From positions 235,559 through 287,805 of the forward strand of contig NW_019775500.1 of NCBI RefSeq assembly GCF_001039355.2: DNA of 52,247 nt. Direction: 5' to 3'. The notes beneath the pieces are model-generated. The model was not told where the DNA came from. It worked only from the letters and a program-made list of their open reading frames with translations, and did no database searches. Source of the DNA: Lingula anatina (taxonomy: Eukaryota > Brachiopoda > Lingulata > Lingulida > Lingulidae). The translations under genes and the position numbers were made by a program. This document shows, in pieces, positions 46,783 through 52,247 of this stretch. Every line of letters begins with the position of its first letter. Within the stretch, counting starts at the first letter, position 1.

Positions 46783-48021
46783 ATGCAGAATTCCAGACAG
46801 TTTGAAGCACATGACAAGGGGCAAGTTAAGTTTTCAGGTAATCGAGGCAAAAAGCTACAGCAGCGTCTTAAGGAAGGAATAGGGTTGACGGTTGCGGGAA
46901 CATCTGACCATGACAGCGTCTTACACTTTCCCTTAAAACAGTCAACTTTGCAGGCTCCAACGACCCTTTTTTCCGTCTTAGAGGAGGAGGAGGAAGATGG
47001 TGAGGAGACGCAGGACTACAGGGTACGATCTAAGAGTTTTGGGTGCATGGACGACTACTTAAGCAAACGCAGGCAGGGTATAAAAGCAATGCCAATGAGC
47101 GCTATACTCTCACCACGTATACTGCGTCGTAAAAACGCTCCCAGATATTTGTTGACGGTGCCGGAAATGGAACCACACCCAAGACGCCGTGTTGTGTCTG
47201 CCTTGCCAGCGTCCCAGCACAGTCCAATGCTATCACCAGATGCGTCCCCTAAAAGCACGCCGCGCAGCACCCCACGGACCAGTCCTCGCAGCACCCCCCG
47301 GGATTCTCCAGGGGGCTCAACTCACGTGACCCCTCTCGGAAGTACGGAGAAGCTTTGGAAAACGGGGTTTGTGCCAAAACGTCAGAATTGGACGGGCGGA
47401 ACTTTAAAACAATCCAATATCGGCGGTTCTTTGCCAAACCTTTCCACCGATACCTACATCGACCGTTGCCTGAACGCTCTCTCTCCCGTTAATTTTGGTG
47501 TTGGTCGACCCCCGCTGCCCCATGGGTCCCGCCCCTTCCAGATGGCGCTGCGCGACCTGGCGCAAGAGAGGGACCGTTGTCAGGAAACAAAAAGCAATCT
47601 GGTGCAATCGAATGGTTCTAAGAGACCAAATACAGACATTATAGACACACAGACAAAAAAGCAAGAAGTGTTTTCAAATATGTTGGATACCGAAACAGAC
47701 AGTGGATACAAAATAGATAAGTGTGAAAATGGAGAAGGACACAACCAAAAGCATGTTGGGTTCATGGAGCAAGGCAGACATATTCCAACATTTGCCTCAA
47801 CAGATGATTTTAGTGATTTGCGTTACATGGCCAAAAGTCTGCCCGACATCAGCCAGCTCCACTCAGCTCCAGAACGACAGACTTCTGAAAACAAATTTGT
47901 CAAGAAAGATAAGGCTGTATTAAAACAACGAGAACAAATAGAACATCGCCACGCTCTACCCGTGGTGTCATCACCTAGATTATTGCAAAGACCAGCTATT
48001 AAACCGAACTCTCTTGTTTGA
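46783..48021 (+). CDS. 412-residue low-complexity Ser/Thr/Pro-rich protein, unknown
   Basis: A single open coding exon, with an upstream in-frame TAA about 30 bases before the ATG that fixes this start. The product is basic and mostly disordered by composition. It has an N-terminal KLQQRLKEGIGL helix-like stretch, a six-Glu acidic patch (about 68-76) and two SxSFGCMDDYL/KSLPDI-type short motifs. A cluster of SP and TP repeats (about 145-180: TPRSTPRTSPRSTPRDSP) would suit proline-directed kinases. Near the C-terminus FASTDDFSDLRYMAKSLPDI resembles a short linear motif. There is no signal peptide or membrane segment. The GC content is higher than in the flanks, and the length of the frame makes chance unlikely. 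I do not recognise the family; a cytoskeletal or scaffold role would be only a guess. Possible AATAAA near 48518. Confidence 0.8.
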   Translation: MQNSRQFEAHDKGQVKFSGNRGKKLQQRLKEGIGLTVAGTSDHDSVLHFPLKQSTLQAPTTLFSVLEEEEEDGEETQDYRVRSKSFGCMDDYLSKRRQGIKAMPMSAILSPRILRRKNAPRYLLTVPEMEPHPRRRVVSALPASQHSPMLSPDASPKSTPRSTPRTSPRSTPRDSPGGSTHVTPLGSTEKLWKTGFVPKRQNWTGGTLKQSNIGGSLPNLSTDTYIDRCLNALSPVNFGVGRPPLPHGSRPFQMALRDLAQERDRCQETKSNLVQSNGSKRPNTDIIDTQTKKQEVFSNMLDTETDSGYKIDKCENGEGHNQKHVGFMEQGRHIPTFASTDDFSDLRYMAKSLPDISQLHSAPERQTSENKFVKKDKAVLKQREQIEHRHALPVVSSPRLLQRPAIKPNSLV

Positions 48022-48806
48022 GAGCCGCCTGTATCAGTCCACCATGATAAAATGGCTTTAATAGATGTTTTCTCCTTGGTGTTTTTTTATTGTAATGGCT
48101 TGACCGTCCGAGGATTTAGGTACTGCGTGACGTCATACGTGACCAGAAAATGTGCGAAAAATCCGCACGAGGTTGGGTTTACTCTTTAGCGTTAAGTGTG
48201 AAAGCAGTATAAAAGTGATGCCAAAACATGATGGATTCGTATAGTTGTGCAATAGACTGTTATTCGACAGAACCTGAGAGAAAACAACCAAAAATATTAG
48301 TGGATAGATTCTCTTAGCTTACGTTTTTTACCAGACCGTACTCGCTAGTCTGGCATTATTTCGGATCTCACTCTTCTCCAAGTCTCGAGAAATCCCGCTT
48401 GATTTTACATTAAGTCTCGAATGAATCTCCTTGCCATTTATAATACCTTAAGGACAAATTAGATGCACAGCTGCGTTTTGTCGTGCGTTTTGTGATAACA
48501 GAATGAACGCGTCTGTAATAAATAAAGGCCAGTGAGTTAAATGACTTATTATGAGCTTACTCCCATGTATTGATTGTCACAATATGATGGTTGATATTTT
48601 CAGAAAAATTATATGTATATGCAAGTAAGTTATCCAAGGATCAAATAAATCACGTGTAAGTGAATAATTATGTTATGTATTGTTATATATAATTATATAT
48701 ACTTTTTTCATTTTTCTTTTTTCAAAGCGCTCTGGACATATCTAAAATCATAATTTAAAAAGATGCGTCGGAAGGAGAGGGGTAACCTCTTAATTACCTT
48801 AAGAAT
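48022..48806. other. 3' UTR and intergenic sequence
   Basis: AT-rich, with AATAAA-like signals at about 48518-48526 and 48644. No coding sequence is seen. Confidence 0.55.
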
Positions 48807-49304
48807 ATGGAAAATGTGACAACAAAACAAGAGGAAACAAAGTTTATGAAATGGAATGTATGGAAAGTAAAATTCCTCATACGTCAGAGGAAGGCGTGTT
48901 TACCATACAGCGGTTACTGCATTTATATTTTGGTCCTTGTCATTCTAACTCTTTCTTGTGTGGTTGTATCTATAGTTGTCGGTAAGAGACCTAGAAAACA
49001 CCACATGCCATGTGGCGACCAAGGTGGACCACAAGAGACACTGGATACGAAACTATGTCCACTTAATGTGCCACTTTAAGCCATTATGAAAATCTTTTTT
49101 TTTTTACAAATAAAAGAGAAAGCTCCATCTTTTCTCTTTTTTTCCGCAGGAAAGACACATTTTTGTGCGAACAAAATCCATTATTTTGACTCCTGCTTGT
49201 TCAACATTGTCAATATATGTTTTCTCTTAAAGTTGAAAAATGAAAGTAATGGAGACAGTTTGTCATATCTTATATTCTTTCTTTCCTCAAGACAGAAGAA
49301 ATAA
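48807..49304 (+). CDS. small single-pass membrane protein, probable two exons
   Basis: The first exon 48807-48981 ends at a gtaaga donor. The second, 49150-49304, follows a very strong acceptor (ctttttttccgcag). They join in phase 1 to give 109 residues. Exon 1 read through instead gives a 90-residue frame with a stop at 49079. An in-frame TAA at 48783-48785 fixes the start. The N-terminal 36 residues are basic (KVKFLIRQRK), followed by one hydrophobic segment (about 37-59, YCIYILVLVILTLSCVVVSIV). A basic side before the segment suggests N-in orientation, i.e. a type II signal anchor. The short tail is Cys-containing with a possible NES glycosylation site. It ends before an AATAAA at about 49371. 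The family is unknown, and further downstream exons are possible. Confidence 0.5.
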
Positions 49305-52035
49305 GCAGATTTTTGTGGATTGTTCACAGGATGGAGTAAAGGTGTTCTGATTTAGAAAATTAAAAAAGCAATAAAACATCTCTATTTCCTAGCTTTAATT
49401 TGGCGTGAAGTGATTGCACTGGTGAGTTGTACATTGAATGACATTTACTGCTTACAAAGGTTGCCTTCGATGAAATGAATATATTTTAGGAGATTGGCCC
49501 TCTAGCTGAAAACTTTCGTAAAACTTTTAAGATAAATTTATTTTTAAATATCTCTTTATGATTATTGACAAAATAATTATATAATAATTAAAATGATGCG
49601 CTTTTTATGTTCCGCATGACTGGTACACGGTAAAACGATTTTTTTTAAATGTCTGATTTAATACAATGCATTTGCAAGAAATTAAAGATAGGCACAATTT
49701 ACATTTGACACAAAAAGTGACTTAAAGCAAATTGACTTTACTATGTCGAGGTCATATTTTCAATCCCCAACCTATTATCCTTTGCCTAAACACCGAAACC
49801 TCAATGGTTTCTCTTTCTATTATATTGTTGTTAGAAAGCTTTTGGATTGATTAAACTTTATGGGGGTTATTCAGCAGTATTTGTTCCCATGCTATCTCCT
49901 TTATCAATGATGGATTACTATGGTAAATATTTTTTCTTTCCGTTATCTCTCCACAAAACTTTAAAGACTTGATATTCAGGTAAAAATAGTAATGAACTGA
50001 TATACAATTTTACTCCTTTAAAGTCGATAGAAAGAAAAGGAAATGGCAAAGAAACCATGAATCATTAAAAAATGTGATATGGGGAGGGGGATGCGAAATG
50101 TCTGCTTATTGAAAAAAAAAAAAAAGAGAAACCCTTCCTACATCCAATATGGTCGAATGCATTCAGCTTTAAAATAACTATTTCGGACTATGACGAGGGG
50201 GAATTTCCCGCTCTCCAGTCGCGTTCACGTTGTTAGATTGACCCTCCACATTACATCCATCCATGGGTCCCCTGATCAAGCTCAGCACAACAAATGAAAT
50301 GTCGGCAGCAAAGGTTGTACCTCTTTTCGCTTGCCTACCGCCATTCCCAATGCTAGGCATGGCAATCGACGATTTTAATTTGAGAAACGGGGGACTTCAC
50401 TTGCTGTCCATGTTCATGTTGGCCCCGAGTCGAGAATCGAAGGAGCGTGTTATCTTCAGTGTGAACGCGGCATTTAACACAGGTAAAACGCAGGTCTAGC
50501 GTGACGTCTGCATATGAAGTGGCTATCGTCACACTGGCCAACAGGATGCGGCCTATCTCCACACGGAAGGTTTTGATCTAATATTCGCATTTCCTTCTTG
50601 ATGTGTAGTTAATTTGGTATAATGTGCTACGCACCAAAGCCTCTGCCCGCCATGTACCCTAGCCACATACATCACCGAAATTAAGGAAGAACTGTCAAAT
50701 ATGGCACATTAAGGGCATCGATTAAGGTACGTAAAATAAGATAACAAAAAGGACAACATCTTAATAATAATTATCCCCATCAGTCTTTTCGCAGAAATCG
50801 GCCTTTCTATTTCTTTAATTCTGGCCACTACCTTAATTGTAAGTGTTTACATTGATAAGTATCAGGATGTCCTTGTAATTAACATTCCTTACTATACTGA
50901 CCACCGTACTCACAGGATGATTGGGGGGGGGGGGGGGACTGGCCAAGGCAGCGGTCAGTAAATTTTTTTACTGAAACTTAAAATCTCTCGAACCATCTGT
51001 CCGTTTTCCATGCTCAACCTTGCTTTAAAAAGCTCATAATCACACAATTACGTACTTCTTGCACAGTGTACAGTTTGATACTTTTTTTCTTTTTTAGACT
51101 TATATATTCAATCTGATTCTTGACAAACGAATACCATTTTTAAATCAAAAATATACTTTATTTATGTATTACTTATAAACCATCTCTCTCCCTCTCTCAG
51201 TTCAAAAAGTGCTCAATTGCACCACATATAAGGTACATAAATTTTGTGTGATGAGCTGTTTAGTATAGAGCACTGTCAACACATGATGGTTTAAAATTTA
51301 TTTAATTAAATCATTGCAATAAACATCTTTGCAATTGTACCTTGAATAAATGATTTTTATGCAAACGCGCACGAGAAATATGATTTTGATCTAAAGTATA
51401 GTGTAACGTACTGTCGAGGTTTTTTCATTGAATCATTATAATTGCCTTTCGCTGGAAACTGGAAACGATAAGAAAGAAAAACAATTTAAATCTACAGTAG
51501 CTTTATTCTTAATGGTTTTAAGTGTCTACATTCAAAACGTGACTTCTGGGGGCACATGTTCAGTTCGTGGAAGAAAGTTTTCCTTATATTTATGTACAAT
51601 GTTTTGTGGTCGGCCGGTCAACAGGCTAATTAAGATGCGCATTTAGATTACGAAGAACACTCAAATCTTACTTAAACAAAATGGAAAATATAGTTTTGTA
51701 AACGTGTATTTCTTTGCGCAAAATCCAATAAAAGTCAGTCAAATGTGTGCACTATGACAACAATGAACATTAATTAGAGTAATTGGGGCATAGAGCGCTG
51801 GTTCTTTTTATTTATAATTAAACTGAATGCTACGCAGCCCGCGAACATGTAACATAGTAAGGTCTTACAGGGGGCTCGGTACCTGTTAAGGTTACCTTGG
51901 CCGGGGTAAACCGCAGAAGCTTCTTGGCAGCCTCTCCCCTTTAGTCCGTGTAGGAGGAAGCGGCCTGGACAAGATAGTAATCGAGATTGAGGAGGAAATA
52001 AATTTAACGATGTTCAACTGTTTGACAGCGCGGTG
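49305..52035. other. no gene recognised
   Basis: About 2.7 kb of AT-rich sequence with a local GC-richer patch (50190-50560) in which open frames exist on both strands (50263-50499 +, 50353-50562 -) but none has splice context or a known domain. A G run lies at about 50925-50938. The GC-richer patch could be a regulatory CpG island or an unrecognised exon. Confidence 0.45.
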
Positions 52036-52112
52036 GAAGGATATATAAGAAGCAGTATTCGGAGTGATTGATATCGACCCTTCGTTGGGAAATAAGAAAG
52101 ACAGGTCGACTG
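52036..52112 (+). promoter_or_regulatory. TATA-box promoter and leader exon of an off-window gene
   Basis: TATATAAG at 52042-52049 is followed about 30 bases later by the expected start region (around 52072), and then by a strong donor (tg|gtaagt) after 52112. This is the layout of a core promoter with a short noncoding first exon on the plus strand. The coding part would lie beyond 52247. Confidence 0.5.
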
Positions 52113-52247
52113 GTAAGTTGGATATTTTCTTTTCATTCTCGTGTTTTATTTATTTATATTTTTTCGATGTGTGAGTACATGAGTAAATTGATGTTTTGTT
52201 GTTCCTTTTTTCATTCTTCAGCAGGTGATGTTTTTATAAAGAGTGTG

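Noticed and set aside
47055-47765. Several minus-strand frames opposite the 412-residue gene
   Set aside because: The plus-strand frame is longer, has an upstream stop and low-complexity coding character; the others are its complement.
50178-50562. Overlapping frames on both strands in a GC-richer patch
   Set aside because: Neither shows splice borders or a domain; it could be a CpG island, so no CDS is called.

Overview
The window is animal nuclear DNA. Its genes are broken by many short GT-AG introns, it is AT-rich and full of fold-back transposons (MITEs), and it carries bilaterian orthologues (TBC1D9, GLRX2, PTER, a guanylate cyclase). I infer a heterozygous marine invertebrate, probably a lophotrochozoan; the taxon cannot be read directly. 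Three single N bases (14806, 36761, 42409) look like contig joins, so linkage across them is uncertain.

Layout. 1-5.5 kb: the last three coding exons of a guanylate cyclase-type gene (+), with an unidentified minus-strand exon and a MITE upstream. 5.97-14.8 kb and 14.8-23.09 kb: two near-identical copies (A and B) of one segment, meeting at the N. Each copy holds an orphan minus-strand exon, a complete two-exon mitochondrial-type glutaredoxin 2 gene (-), and, head to head with it, the 5' part of TBC1D9 (+). Copy A of TBC1D9 stops at the N inside exon 11. Copy B continues through 28 coding exons to 31827 and encodes a 1367-residue Rab GTPase-activating protein (two GRAM domains, TBC, EF-hand) with both catalytic fingers intact. 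The simplest reading is two allelic contig ends placed in tandem, not a real duplication.

33-40 kb: a candidate promoter, a diverged repeat pair, then a two-exon minus-strand gene for a 271-residue protein I do not recognise, with a His-rich beta motif that has a RHIM-like 'IHVG' core. Across a short gap lies a complete seven-exon PTER gene (+), the amidohydrolase-fold enzyme family that acts on N-acetyltaurine. 40.5-43.7 kb: a degenerate Tc1/mariner element with intact ends and TA target sites, the 3' end of a second copy just after an N, and a fragment of a non-LTR reverse transcriptase that the second copy entered.

43.7-52.2 kb: another MITE, a single-coding-exon gene for a 412-residue low-complexity Ser/Thr/Pro-rich protein, a probable two-exon gene for a 109-residue single-pass membrane protein, a long stretch without a recognised gene, and at the right edge a TATA-box promoter with a spliced leader exon of a gene lying beyond the window. 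The genes form no obvious pathway. The only clear regulatory pairing is the divergent GLRX2/TBC1D9 promoter region.
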